From Acrasis kona (lineage: Eukaryota; Heterolobosea; Eutetramitea; Acrasida; Acrasidae), in contig JAOPGA020000660.1 in assembly GCA_026419775.2 (NCBI GenBank), positions 1 to 32,293 of the forward strand: a stretch of 32,293 bases of DNA, given 5' to 3'. A model generated the notes under the pieces. It did no database searches. It was not told where the DNA came from and was given only the letters and a program-made list of their open reading frames with translations. Positions 10,786 through 21,329 of this stretch are shown in pieces (the first letter of the stretch is position 1; the number at the start of each line of letters is the position of its first letter). Made by a program: the position numbers and the translations under genes.

Positions 10786-10980
10786 CAAGAGGGTAGACAT
10801 GCGGAGGATGACGATGAAGAAGAGGATGAAGACGACAAGGATGAAGAAATAGTTGGGGTGGAGCTGACTGGAGACCCGCCCTAATAAGCTGAGCTCTCAC
10901 CTTAATTTACCTGCTACATAATCGTTCCGCCCACTCGAGTGACAAAGTACAGTTGTGCAAGTCTTTGAGACTAAATAAAA
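10786..10980 (+). other. LINE-A 3' UTR
   Basis: Begins with a GA-rich tract (GAGGATGACGATGAAG and similar, 10802-10848) that is shared with the remnant near 21410-21450, and ends near an AATAAA (10973-10978). Confidence 0.6.
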
Positions 10981-10983
10981 ACC

Positions 10984-11510
10984 CTATTTCGACAATTCTC
11001 TGCATACCAGCTTATTACCACTCAAAAAAATAAATTTATGATATTGTCTAGTATTTGGGATATTATTCTTTGCTTGAAGTGCTTTATAGTTGTTCAAAGA
11101 ATCACTAATATTTGTAATTGTTGTATTTTTTAATGCTCCAAATACTTCAATATATGACTCAATATTATCAAACTTTATATCTTTCAACTTTGTAGATTGT
11201 GTTTCCCAAATACAGCATGTGCATCAGAAGGTCCTTTTTCATGAGCAATAATACTAAAATCACTCTATATGCAAATCTGGAAATTGTTCTTTCAATACTG
11301 TGAAGAAATACAAGCTATGCCTCTGTTTGAAGTGTTTTTCAGTGCCATTAGAAATATTGTTTAAATAACTGAAACTGTTTATTGTAATCATTCTACTAAT
11401 TGACCGCAATCCCTGAATTGGTAGGGCAGAGCAATTTGCTGCACTAAAAGTACCACTTTTGATAATCTGAACCTCAACAAAAATGTGATCACTTGATTTA
11501 GTTTTTCTTT
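10984..11510 (-). pseudogene. Relic of the DDE-like transposase also found at 30.2-32.2 kb
   Basis: On the minus strand, broken frames encode GTEKHFKQRHS, then PDLHIE, EKGPSDAHA, KDIKFDNIESYIEVF and TRQYHKFIF. These match in order the GTGKHFKQRHT, PDLYIE, GKGASDAHA, KDVEFDSIEKYIDV and TRSFHQFIF stretches of the element at 31-32.2 kb. Only the C-terminal third survives, with several frame changes. It abuts the 3' end of LINE-A. Confidence 0.7.
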
Positions 11511-11559
11511 TATCAATTTGATTTTGTCAAAATTAGATAGCTGCTTTAACATTGGTTAT

Positions 11560-11600
11560 AACGGCAGAGGTCGTCGGTTCGATTCCGGCAGCGAATAACT
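11560..11600 (+). ncRNA. tRNA-like 3' half (pseudogene or SINE piece)
   Basis: GGTTCGATTCC (11576-11586) is a good B box. The arm GTCGG-TTCGATT-CCGGC folds as a T arm, preceded by a variable-loop-like AGGTC. No matching 5' acceptor strand or D arm lies at the right distance, so it is at most a fragment. Confidence 0.35.
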
Positions 11601-13015
11601 TTTGAATCATTTTCAACTTGATGTTGGGAAGCAATTAACTCTCTTGTCATAATTTCTAATTCCTGGATAACTAAATGTGACAAGGGATGCAATGTATAAG
11701 CTGACAGCAAAAGCCTTTTTGATCGCTCAGTTATGTGTTGCTTGTCCAGTAGTGTGTTATATTATATTGACAGTGATGTTGATGTTTACACTTGTAGACC
11801 ATTTGAGTGTGGTCACTTCTCCAACACTGCTGCAATTCAATGTGAACAATGTCATACATTCTCTAACGTTACAGCATGATTATTGAATATTTAATTAGTT
11901 GAGTAGAATTTTGTAAGAAATAAATAATCACCAACACAACAATGTAGAACCCCGTAATTACAAAAAAGCCACCAATTTGTGGGCATTTATAGTGAGTTTA
12001 GTGCCTAGATAATCCAGAACCAAAAGAGAGGCAAAAGCATCATGTAGTAGTTTATAAGGCTGCTCAAAATTCATATAATAAGTTGCAAAAGCAGGCTCAA
12101 GATAAAGGTTCACGGTTACGGTCAATAGATGCAATAGAGTCAATTTTGTACCCACACTTTCCAGCACGTCCAAGTGAATGCTTTTTTCAGAGCTACCCAT
12201 CACTTTGTTGCTACGGTATTATTGATGATAAAAAGTTTGGTTCAAAAAACCACCAATGTATTTACTCTTCTATTAAAGGGTAAATCAGTGAACAAAGTAC
12301 TGACCTGCCTTTTTAAAGTGTGGATGGAGGAGTGGAAGCCAAATGTTGAGCGTGTACAGCATGCATAAGCTGATAACTGCCAGAGGAAGGTTAAAAATCA
12401 ATATGTGTTTAGCTTGGAAATAAATATAGCAAATGAGATATATCTCTTAGANTGCCATCTGGGTATTGGTGCCCAAAATTTATTTTGGTTTCAATTTACT
12501 CTTTATATACTGCTGTGATGGTGTGTGAAGTTTTAATCAATTTTATATTACCAATACGTCACTCTATAGGCGCTCAAAGGGATATGTACACTTTATGCAA
12601 TCCTGTCACACAAAGTTCAAGCCAGATAGTTATTTTGGTCAAATAAAGCCAGTGGTTCAAAAGCACAACATGCAAACACTTGACGAGTTTAAAAGGTTAA
12701 TTCCAAAAAAATCACCACCGTACATAAATTTGACCGCTTTTTTAACTGGAGAACCTTTATCTCGAAGCACATTTCTAGTTGTTTTGAATTTAAAGTAACA
12801 AAGAATGTGTATTCAAAAGAGTATTGCACAGACAAAGAGTGGAAGCATTTTGTTAATGCATACCTCACAGTATGCACAAAAGTTGAGCCTGCAGTTTGCC
12901 CAGTAAAAGGAATTATACCATCTCAAAAGTAGGGTCTTTAAAAACTTGGAATCTTGTTGACAAAGCAAACAAGGATGAGTTTTCTCTATATATGGAGGAA
13001 CCTCAAGCAAAAGCA
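11601..13015 (+). other. Decayed coding sequence of unknown origin
   Basis: No intact gene. Plus-strand fragments with coding character are 11740-11880 (FECGHFSN and CEQC, a possible zinc site), 12002-12283 (KLQKQAQDKGSRLRSIDAI, then a Cys/Ser-rich end) and 12600-12720 plus 12750-12925 in shifted frames (FAFL-type and KEWKHFVNAYLTVCTKVEPA segments). They may be remains of a transposon gene or of a host gene with tiny introns. I could not join them with confidence. There is one ambiguous base at 12452. Confidence 0.35.
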
Positions 13016-13134
13016 TGACAGACCATCTTGTGTCACGATTATCTGTACGTCTATCTAATGATGTGGACTATACAAGTTTTAAATTATTAGTGTGCAATAA
13101 ACAATTAGACAATTTAATAGAGCATATATAACAG
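13016..13134 (+). repeat. Dispersed repeat copy 1 (with 25044-25154)
   Basis: About 87% identical by eye to 25044-25154, in the same orientation. This copy has an open stretch starting MTDHLVSRLSVRLSNDVDYT, so the repeat may be the end of a coding element. Confidence 0.65.
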
Positions 13135-13266
13135 TACATCTGTGTGTTATTATCTCGCTGTTTGTCTTTTTAGAAAACAGGGATAAGCCTGAAAGTTTAT
13201 TGGTAGTTTTACAACCCCCGTCAATGGTTATTGATGAGTTACCTTACACAAAAAATTATATACAAA

Positions 13267-15204
13267 TCACCGAGAAGGTGATTGCTTGTGTTCACAGTTT
13301 GCCTTGTAAACACATTGAGCGGTCCAAATGGAACGGGAAGTTTCCATGAGTATTGTAGAGATTTTTCGGAGTACAGAGAGAGGCTTGAGAACTCTAAAGT
13401 GCTTGTTGAATCGCTTGAAAGTGTCCATACTAACATATCCTAGCATACTAGCATAAATGGACCTCTTCCAATCTTCTGGCAACTCTGACATTTCTTCGCT
13501 TCCTACAATTCCACGCTGCGTCAAATAATATGGCGCTCCCCAAAATTTAAAAATGCCTCGAATAACAAAGCCAGGTTTCAGATTATCCTGGATAACCTTA
13601 TTGATTCTGACCATCGCATCATGTAATTTAGTTTTATTATAGCGACAGTCAAGAAGCAAATGTTGCTGGTCTTCATGTGATGAATGACACCGAGGACATT
13701 TGGTGTCATAATTTGGATTGTTGCTCCAGTAACGCATCTTTGACAGAGTGCAAAGCTGGTTGGAGCGGAGGCGAAGTAGGAATTTTTGTTCGCTTTTGTT
13801 TAATTTGTCTATATCTACAGACGCTTTAATGTGGTAATCATCATGTAGAAGGTCATATTTGTAGTCAACTGAGTAAGCATGTTTGGAAGACAAATAAGAT
13901 TTGACAAAAAGACGAACAGATTTGTGTGGAACATCACCGTTACAAACAAGATCAAAAGCAAGGTGAGTAGGTGGACAGATATCACTGATGAGGTGATTCT
14001 TCAAACCAAGCTTTGCGAGTTTGTCAGCTTCTTCATTACCAGGAATGTTGGAATGAGCTTCAACGTAGTTGAGGGTACATGATTTAACTCTCTTCTTTTC
14101 CTGGACAATTGCATGAAGTAGTTGGTTGTCACATATTCGTAACTGTTGTTCCACATTTACCAGCTTTTCATATGACTGTACAGCTTGAATGCCAGATAAG
14201 CAGTCTGTTAGTATAGTCACATGTTGGTCATCACGAGAGAGTTGCAAAGCACGGAGAAAACCAAAGAGCTCAGGTCTATAGTTGTTGATCACACCAGGAA
14301 TGCGGCCGAATTCATGCTTCTTAAAATCAGATGCATTAACAACCGCATAAGCCGCAATACTTCTATCAGCGGTAGCAGAACCGTCAGTGTACCAGGTGAC
14401 TCTATCATAGGTATCGGTAATGTCCACCTGAGATGGAGGGGAAAGGTTCTTTCTGCTGACTTCCACATAGTTAGATGCTAGACCTTTGTTGAGATATTGT
14501 TTTGATCTAGTTGTGCACCTAGAGTAGAAATTGTGGAGGTTGGTGTTGAAGATGGTGGATAGCTCTTCAATACAAGCAGGGTCAGACCACAGAGGATCAT
14601 TTAACAGTAGCACACCGACTGTGCATAGAAGTCTGGACGTGTGAATGTCAGTGGCATTTTTATTGAGAGCAAGGAGTATGTGAGTGGTAGGGTTGTTCAC
14701 AAGAGTATTGTCGCGGAGGTGGATCCCTTCCATATAAAGCATGTTGCAAGCATTAACAACGTTAATCATATTTGTTCTTGTAATGCGGCAACAAGACATG
14801 GTAGGGTGAACAGGGAGATTGTTCTCTGATTGGATATCCAGGAAGCGCCGTTTCGTTGTAAGAGCAAGATGGGTATCAAGTCTAGTGTTAAGCGCCTTGT
14901 GTAAGCCAACAATCGCTTCAGTGGTAAGAAGCAGGGATGGTTGACCTAGTCTATAACCACCTCTAGATGCAGGTGCAAATAGAAAGTGTTTACCCATGTG
15001 ACGGCGTTTGATGTTGGATGATCTGATAAAATTGGACGATATCAGACTGTCTAGCCTATTCAATTGAGCATTGGTCCAACTGAAGCAGTCACCAGCATAT
15101 GTTATCGTAGGGATAATAATACTGTTAACCGCAGTGATTAGTTGGTTGATGGGCAGTTGGTGTCGGTGTAGGCTGAAAAGTGAGCGCCCAGATACCTTAT
15201 GCAC
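13267..15204 (-). pseudogene. LINE-B connector, RNase H and zinc-knuckle part
   Basis: A long frame without a break. The thumb/connector region is followed by RNase H with WYTDGSA, PELFGF, TDCLSG and SNIPGNEEADKLAKLG (all four acidic positions kept), then CPRCHSSHEDQQHLLLDC and a conserved tail. It needs the upstream RT frame to be functional. Divergence from the copy at 18650-19038 is slight. Confidence 0.85.
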
Positions 15205-16170
15205 TCTGTAGGTAATAAAGAGGTAATAGTAGCATTGCAGAGTGTAATGGAAGGGCGGTTATTACTGAAGCGGAATGCAGTTGGGTTGCAGCAAAGGTAT
15301 GTTTTTGATGCATTTATTTCCAAACCGGTGCCTCTGATAGTCTTCTCAAGATATGTGAGAAGTGCCTGGAGATGTTCCAAGTTATCAGAGACAAGAGCAA
15401 CATCATCAGCGTATAGCAAGCTGGAAAGAATCAGAGAGGTATCGTTAGTGAAACGATAACCAAGTTTTAGCTTGTTAACCTCATCAGCAAAATCATCAAT
15501 GAAGAAGTTGAAGAGTAGAGGAGAGAGGATATCACCCTGTCTAACACCGCGGTCCACTTTGAAGGGGCCTGTGGTACCAATTCCAGTTATGACATCGCTG
15601 GTAGCATTGGTGTAGAGACCAGCGATCATGTCGATGAATTCAACTGGAATGCCCTTGCGACGCAGTGCATTGAAAAGCAGCTGGTGACTAATGGAGTCGA
15701 ACGCCTTTGAGAAATCGATGGTGCAAACACATATAGGGCGATTATAAGTATTTGCATCGTCAATAGCATTCAAAAGTGTTTTGATCTTCATAACACAACT
15801 GCGATTATGTCTGAAACCCCCTTGTGAGTCATTGATGAGGCCAGCAGATTCTGATACACTAGATAAGCGATTATTAAGAATTTTTGTAAAAATCTTATAA
15901 ATGGTGTTAAGTAGTGTAATCTGCCTGTAGTTGTCAACAACATATCCTGACCCTTTCTTGTAGATGAGCCAGATTCTACCCTTTTTCCAATCATCAGGAA
16001 CGCTTTTAGTTGTTAAGCATTCATTGAATAAGGATATCAAAATTTCAACAACTTCTGGAGGAGCGTGAGACCACAGTTCATAAGGAACTGTATCAGTACC
16101 AGCAGCTTTAAAGCTGGGAAGTGTAGAGAGGGTTAAATTGATCTCATCACAGTGCGGTGGTCATAAGAGA
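15138..16170 (-). pseudogene. LINE-B reverse transcriptase part
   Basis: Opens upstream of the first Met at about 16165 with FKAAGTDTVPYELW (RT block 0), then IWLIYKKGSG, ITLLNTIYKIFTKIL, TIDFSKAFDS, GVRQGDILSPLLFNFFID and LLYADDVALV, and ends after RYLGAHFS. The frame changes once near 15180-15200, where the RNase H part takes over. There is one more frame change at the extreme 5' side (about 16160-16170). Confidence 0.85.
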
Positions 16171-16205
16171 TAGAACCATTTTCGTCAAGGACTGCAGAGA
16201 TGTTG

Positions 16206-16714
16206 ATCACTTGGTATTACTAAGTGCTGGAGAGAAGTAAAAGATAAAGCATACGCAACTGCTTTCCAAGTTGTTAATATTGCAGAAAGTGCTTTCTGGC
16301 GGGTTCTTATTGATATGTTTAAAAAATCTGATAAAGTCAAAGGCTTTTAGTAGTACAGACAACTTTGTTGTTATTGGGGCAATATCTTTGAGAAATGCCT
16401 ATACAGAATTTAATAACTGTTGAATGAGATCTTTTGAATAGTGTGGTTTTGCAACTTTAATGATGCGCTCATACCAGTATGCAAAATAATATGTTCCAAC
16501 TTTTGACACCTTTCCCTTCTTGTAATATTTTTTGTCTTTGACAATTATTTCCTTTAAAGAAATTGTCCTTGTACGTTACTATATCAAAGCCTTTAATCTT
16601 TTTCTTAAACCAATTGACACCCAAGCGTATGGGGACTACCTGACTCCCACAACTATAATTGTCCTGTTCATGGCGTTGAAAGTTATTAGATGTGTGTTGT
16701 TGTTCTTGGTTCAT
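16206..16714 (-). pseudogene. Decayed paralogue of the 2OG-oxygenase-like gene
   Basis: From an ATG at 16714 the frame runs to GFDI. A 28-nt GT-AG intron brings in a frame with VGTYYFAYWYERIIK and KPHYSKDLIQQ, which matches CGTFHAAYWYETERG and KPHHSEDIVKQ of the gene at 21.85-22.86 kb. A possible 42-nt intron follows, then a stretch with SLQHLV, similar to SPLHHCV in the iron-binding region. The gene then stops where LINE-B begins at about 16205. The introns are hand-placed. It is probably dead because of the LINE insertion. Confidence 0.55.
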
Positions 16715-16749
16715 TTTGAGTTGTTGTCATTGTTAAAGAGTGGTGACTG

Positions 16750-17338
16750 AGGGTGTAGATATTAACAGATGTCGGTTAGAACCTGTTACTTTTTGTAAAT
16801 AAAGTTTGATGGACATTTTATTAACTTAGCAGAGTTGTGGGGCATCCAGATATTAATAATCCCTGTAACTTTTGAACATCTTGTTGACACAGCTCATATT
16901 CGGTATAATCTTCAACTCTTTGATACATTTTTTCTATCAAAGTTGATGCAATGTATACTTTTTGTCTTGTTATATCAAAGTTAAATTGCAAATACGGGGA
17001 GCATAGACTTATGTTACTGGTGTCAATACTGATTTTCCAGGTTTAATATTAACCTTCAATTTCCATTTGTGTTCCCTTGTCTTGATACGTAAATAATATT
17101 TCAAGTCAGTGGGTTGACACTGTTAAATATATTAATCTTTGACAAATTGTTCAAATTGTCTTGTGACTATATCAACATGATATAATTAAATTATTTGGTT
17201 TCTCGTTCTTTGGAACTTGACTACGACTTGTAAAATACAATTGTGCTCCATACTTCATTATTTCATAAGCACTATGAAGATAAAGTGGCTTTAAATATTT
17301 TGTAGCACAAAATTGATCTGAATTAATGTAAAGACTTA
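16750..17338 (-). other. Minus-strand coding remnants, unassigned
   Basis: No intact gene. Minus-strand stretches with protein character include ATKYLKPLYLHSAYEIMKYG (about 17315-17255) and VYIASTLIEKMYQRVEDYTE (about 16960-16900), in different frames with stops between. They may be exons of the decayed gene just downstream or another relic. No family is recognised. Confidence 0.3.
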
Positions 17339-17344
17339 TTTATT
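17339..17344 (-). terminator. Poly(A) signal overlapping the stop codon
   Basis: AATAAA contains the first bases of the TAA stop (17340-17342). Confidence 0.55.
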
Positions 17345-17630
17345 CATTAATTAAAATATTGACTGTAATTTGGTTAAGAGCAACATCTTCCTCTACCCCT
17401 AGCATTTGGGGTGCTCTTTTGGGGCGTTTAGCTGGCGGTTCTTGGAAGAGATTGTCCGGGTCATCTTCCTTCCAATCTTCTTCACTGTCCTCACCAATGA
17501 CAGTAACGTTGGTTTTAAAATAGTTGATTGCGGTTTTTATGACATCTGGAATCATCCAAAAAGTATACCCCGTGAATAAGGCAAGTACTTTTGTAATAAG
17601 TACAATACTGGATGTACTTTTCTTTATCAA
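17340..17630 (-). CDS. Unrecognised acidic protein end (2 exons)
   Basis: The frame from about 17630 can be read straight through. However, a 23-nt GT-AG intron (17546-17568) gives a better join, VLYLLQKYLPYSRDVIKTA, followed by an acidic segment (GEDSEEDWKEDDPD) and a basic NLS-like PPAKRPKRAP. The true start is not visible. It begins only 60 nt after the stop of the upstream minus-strand gene, so it could instead be the end of that gene. The TAA stop overlaps AATAAA. No family is recognised. Confidence 0.45.
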   Translation of the reverse strand: MIKKSTSSIVLITKVLALFTGYTFWMIPDVIKTAINYFKTNVTVIGEDSEEDWKEDDPDNLFQEPPAKRPKRAPQMLGVEEDVALNQITVNILINE

Positions 17631-17692
17631 GGGAAAGGTTGGTCAAAAACTTAGCCCTGCGCGCTTTTCAATTAATTAGCATATCCTGAGTA

Positions 17693-18471
17693 TCAGTAAA
17701 CATAATGTGTTAGGATTGTTTCGGCAGCCAACTTGAATGCATTGAATTGTACTTCATCTTCGTCATCATTGTCAAAAGATAATGTTTCTGTATGAGTAAC
17801 AGGAACATTACTGTTGACCTGCAAAGAATTGAACTTGATGTTTGTCTTTGACAAGTCTCCTTTCAAGCTTACTCTCTTTGAAGCTGCTTTTGTTGTGTTG
17901 TTGGTCTCAGCAGCTGACCCAATTCCAAAATGATTGTGGATGGACTTAATGTCATCCAAAATGATTGTGGATGGACTTAATGTCATCCAAAATGATGCTA
18001 ATCTTGTCGCTGATGTCAAGCTCTTCAAGCGACTTCTTCTTCTTGTTGTTTTTGTTGTTGTTCTTGTTGTTGTTCTTCTTGTTGAGGTCATTTTCATTTT
18101 GACGGTCACTTGTTCCCTTCTTATTGACCTTACTGGCTTCTTTTTTGTTTGTTCGCGACAGCAGTGTATCTAATATTAAAGTGCATTTAACGAGGCGTGC
18201 TCTTACCAAATCCTAAATTACTTTCAGCTTTTTCAAGTAAGATACAATTTTTAATGAAAAAACTAACTATTATTGTTCTTAGAAGTTGAATCCTCCTGTG
18301 ATTTTCCTTTGCCTATTTAAAAAGTTTCAAATTGTATAAGTGTTATACTAACAATTATTCCTTTTAGTTCGAACTTCCTTTTCTTTCTTCTCTAATCAAA
18401 AAAGTTACTACGTAGTGTGACAATTTGCATTTAGACTAACGACTTGACAAGCTCGATCCTGATTTTGCCAT
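17693..18471 (-). CDS. Asn/Lys-rich protein, 5 exons, frameshifted by a 31-bp duplication
   Basis: Exons 18471-18441, 18391-18353, 18312-18268, 18227-18207 and 18169-17693 are separated by introns of 49, 40, 40 and 37 nt. The first three have GTTAGT donors and the last has GTAAGA; all phases fit. The protein begins MAKSGSSLSSQKKEKEVRTK, has a Lys/Asn-rich low-complexity middle, then a helix (SLEELDISDKISIILDDIK) and an acidic segment near the end (FDNDDEDE). In the last exon a perfect 31-bp tandem duplication (17925-17986) shifts the frame. With one copy the gene would encode 193 residues. The role is unknown; the composition suggests a nuclear or nucleolar protein. It is either recently inactivated, polymorphic, or an assembly error. 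Confidence 0.65.
17925..17986. repeat. Perfect 31-bp tandem duplication
   Basis: Two identical 31-bp units (17925-17955 and 17956-17986), followed by the 10-bp CCAAAATGAT that also starts each unit. 31 is not a multiple of three. Confidence 0.9.
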
Positions 18472-18649
18472 GGCTAATTAGTTTATAAATAAAAATCTTC
18501 AAATTCCAATCAAGCTCTATTTTTAAATGATTTTTCCGCTTACATTTTACAAAATATCTTAACCTATTAAGATCTCAACCTATTGATACATGATCATGAC
18601 ACGTAACATCTGTATTTTTATCAGTAAACAAGCTGAAAACGACCTCTTT

Positions 18650-19038
18650 TTTTAGAAAATAGGGATAAGCCTGAAAGTTTATTGGTAGTTTTACAACCCC
18701 CGTCAATGGTTATTGATGAGTTACCTTACACAAAAAATTATATATACAAATCACGAGAAGGTGATTGCTCGTGTTCACAGTTTGCCTTGTAAACACATCG
18801 AGCGGTCCAAATGGAACGGGAAGTTTCCATGAGTATTGTAGAGATTTTTCGGAGTACAGATAGAGGCTTGAGAACTCTAAAGTGCTTGTTGAATCGCTTG
18901 AAAGTGTCCATACTAACATATCCTAGCATACTAGCATAAATGGACCTCTTCCAATCTTCTGGCAACTCTGACATTTCTTCGCTTCCTTCAATTCCACGCT
19001 GCGTCAAATAATATGGCGCTCCCCAAAATTTAAAAATG
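18650..19038 (-). mobile_element. LINE-B short copy (3' end only)
   Basis: About 388 bp that align end to end with 13171-13557, with about five substitutions and two small indels (near 98.7% identity by eye). It begins at the same 3' base and stops abruptly at 19038, as expected for a 5'-truncated insertion. It cuts into the plus-strand gene that resumes at 19041. Confidence 0.9.
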
Positions 19039-19040
19039 CC

Positions 19041-19289
19041 TCAAATTGCGAATTCAACCGGACCAGCGCAAGAAGGATATAATACGGAGGCAGCAGTTAT
19101 GGAGGAGTTATACATTACCCAAGTTGACATTCTTAAAGAACCTGGTACTTCAAAGGGAACGATTGAAGTAAGTAAAAAATTCAAAATTCAACTGCTGCGC
19201 TAGAAAAGCTCAGAGAGAAGCACCAGTTCCGGTTGCTATTGTTTGGTAGACCCTTTAACACATACAACAAAACAAACAAAAACGTATAA
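19041..19289 (+). CDS. 3' end of an unrecognised gene truncated by LINE-B (2 exons)
   Basis: Open from 19041. Exon to 19167, a 46-nt GT-AG intron (19168-19213; donor GTAAGT), then exon 19214-19289. The product segment is strongly basic and helical (RIQPDQRKKDIIRRQQLWR) and ends GRPFNTYNKTNKNV. The TAA stop overlaps AATAAA. The 5' part is cut off by the LINE-B insertion. A possible first exon (ATG near 18594, reading to the LINE boundary) was seen but not proven. The C-terminal GRPFNTYNKT is repeated in the minus-strand gene at 24488-24764. Confidence 0.5.
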
Positions 19290-19367
19290 ATAAATAGAAA
19301 GTTGATTTTTTAATAGTATTTTTAATCGTTCCAGACCATTGGAATGAGGTTCAATTTAATTCTTGAA
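19245..19367 (+). repeat. Left arm of a 5.3-kb-spaced inverted repeat
   Basis: Contains a 30-bp exact match (19245-19274) and a 40-bp exact match (19328-19367) to the reverse complement of 24399-24520. The AT-rich middle diverges. Confidence 0.8.
19289..19294 (+). terminator. Poly(A) signal overlapping the stop codon
   Basis: AATAAA that starts on the last base of the TAA stop (19287-19289). Confidence 0.55.
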
Positions 19368-19372
19368 GAACT

Positions 19373-20142
19373 CATCACTGAACTACACTGGCGAGAAACC
19401 GAACACAACTAGTTAGTTTTGGTGTATTCAATGATTTAATTGTCGCGACAAGTGTTGTTCAACAACGTCGTTGGTACTTTGCCTCGATTAATCATATCTA
19501 TAGAAGAGATTTGATTGACTCTGACCTTGATCGAGTGTAGTTACTTATTCACTACAACCGTCATGTTTGAGATTGTACATATCAAGGAAAAATAATTGTG
19601 CTACATTGTCCTTGACCTTGACAAAATGAAGGCCGACAAGTCATCCGCTTTGGAGATGTTACAACTTGTCAAACAAAGTTATACAATAATACTATCTAGT
19701 AGCGTCGCATTGGTTGTTCTGGATATAACCTCGAATTTTGACTGTCTTTTTGATTGCAGCCTGGCTATTGAGATCGATTCTGTTCATATCTATTCTAATT
19801 TAAATTTTGATTGGATTTGTCATACAATATGGTGGAGCATACATTGTGCGTTTCCTGTGGCAATATCTTCGCTGGCAGAGAGACTCTACACCGTCAACCG
19901 TGAATGTATTTATTACAACAGACTGTCATAACAACCGATGTTTTGGACTTTGGCAGGCGAAAGGATGAATTTGGGACGTTGATGAATTATTCAAGTCGGG
20001 AGAGCAAGCGGTAACGTGATCCACACTCCTTTTGTAAATCAGAACCAACACGAATTCAAACGATTTGAATTTGTGTTGAAATAGAAGGAGGCAAGCAGTC
20101 AACATCGCGGTCTAATGTTATACATTTGAAATGTTCCGCTCG
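19373..20142 (+). other. Spacer with one doubtful ORF
   Basis: The only long frame is 19596-19931 (111 codons, hydrophobic stretches, no recognised domain and no splice or poly(A) support). I do not call it a gene. Nothing else was seen. Confidence 0.4.
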
Positions 20143-20952
20143 TCTTATTGAAAACGATAACATCTATCAAAAAGAGATCCACGCCGCAAGAAATGGAAAA
20201 TATAAAATTGAATGTTACTAAAGGGAGGACCGCTCGTCAAATATATGATGAGAGTTTAACAAGCGTGAAATTTTCATGTGATGGTCCCAAGCAGATTCAG
20301 AACATTCAGTATACACATAAAGACACAAGAAACAAATCTGCACAAATAAGTTGAACAAAAAGCATTCTTTCCTGATATTGTTCAAGTTGCTAATACAATT
20401 GATGACCAATTTGCATTATTATACACATATGACAGTTTGGTTGCAATGCAATCTGCGGTTCTGTGGTTTTTGGATGCCACATTCAATATATGGGAGGGGT
20501 GTGTCACTTCATTGGTTTTCAAAAATCCGTTCATTAATAACAATGAACTTCAAGTAGGATTTGTATATCTCCACCAGGTATTTCTTATTACTTAGCTTAA
20601 AAACTACGGAGAGGAGTCAATGGTATACAGTAATTGAGAACTAAATTTCCCACTAGCAGTGTCGTGCGGAATTACCTTCCTTGAAGCCAAAATGTTGGAG
20701 AGATGTGCACTCAACATTGTAGACCGCAGCCATGTACAGCGTGGTAGCAGTGGAAATTATTACAAGCTACATAAAGAAGAGGATGATGATAAAGTTCAGT
20801 ATGTTTATTATAATACTGAGAATCTATCAGATCTTGAATGTTCTTGTGATCACTTCAAAGCGTTTCTATTATGTGTCCATATTGTTACCGTCGCAGATTT
20901 AACAAAGCGGTATGGTTATTTAAGAAGGTATAAGTCCATCACCAACGAGTGA
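20143..20952 (+). pseudogene. MULE-like transposase relic with SWIM zinc finger
   Basis: Two coding blocks on the plus strand. The first (about 20366-20577) reads TYDSLVAMQSAVLWFLDATF and then SLVFKNPF...LQVGFVYLHQ. The DATF Asp fits the first catalytic position of the MULE/FLYWCH class of transposases. The second (20659-20952) contains CSCDHFKAFLLCVHI, a SWIM finger (C-x-C...C-x-H) typical of the C-terminus of these proteins. The rest of the RNase-H core between them is missing, and frame changes occur upstream (20150-20360). Family knowledge: MULEs have long inverted repeats and sometimes carry Ulp1 genes. This copy is dead. Confidence 0.55.
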
Positions 20953-21329
20953 TCAAATCTGGGATGTTCTTAACAAGAAATCTAGGTTGAGGTGTGGACG
21001 AAAAAAGAATGAAAGTCGATACGGTCAATTAAAGTCTTGGCAAGAACCATCAACAATCAAACCAAAAAGTACATTGGCCGTATAAACAATTTAAGTTATG
21101 TTGTGCATAGCGACAACAAAAGCGATGGTAGCATGGATAGTTTGGATGAGTCCGATGCTTGATTGAATTTTGAACTCAAACAACCTAGAGAGATACAAAA
21201 CCATCACTGTAGGATGGAAACCATACAGGCATAAATTGTGTCCTTATCGGCAGAATGACAGCATTTGTTTTACTTACTGCTGGATATTTGGTTATTATTT
21301 TTGGTCTGGTGGCATTGTCAACGCAAAGT

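Larger units (their letters stand above)
4690..10980 (+). mobile_element. LINE-A: near-full-length non-LTR retrotransposon
   Basis: ORF1 (4702-6888) overlaps ORF2 (6885-10785) by ATGA. The 3' UTR follows with a Glu/Asp-type GA-rich stretch (10802-10848) and AATAAA near 10973. The domain order APE endonuclease, RT, RNase H, zinc knuckle places it with the RNase-H-bearing LINEs (I/Tad/R1-like groups). The exact 5' end and target duplications were not found, so both boundaries are approximate. A short 3' remnant of the same family lies at 21330-21480. Confidence 0.85.
13171..16205 (-). mobile_element. LINE-B: 5'-truncated non-LTR retrotransposon
   Basis: Minus-strand RT, RNase H and zinc-knuckle regions and a 3' UTR, with no endonuclease. 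The 5' end stops near 16205, inside a decayed 2OG-oxygenase-like gene. The 3' end is set by comparison with the copy at 18650-19038, which starts at the same base. It differs from LINE-A in sequence and orientation. Confidence 0.85.

Noticed and set aside
11530-11600. Complete tRNA gene
   Set aside because: The acceptor and D arms do not form at the correct distance from the B box.
12689-13016. Short minus-strand frames as genes
   Set aside because: The plus strand here has better coding character (KEWKHFVNAYLTVCTKVEPA), so the minus frames are likely shadows.
17925-17986. The 31-bp duplication as a new functional intron
   Set aside because: The only GT-AG pair across the units removes 32 nt and leaves the wrong frame.
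19596-19931. 111-codon plus-strand ORF as a gene
   Set aside because: No domain, poly(A) signal, splice site or homology to other parts of the window; length alone is not convincing.
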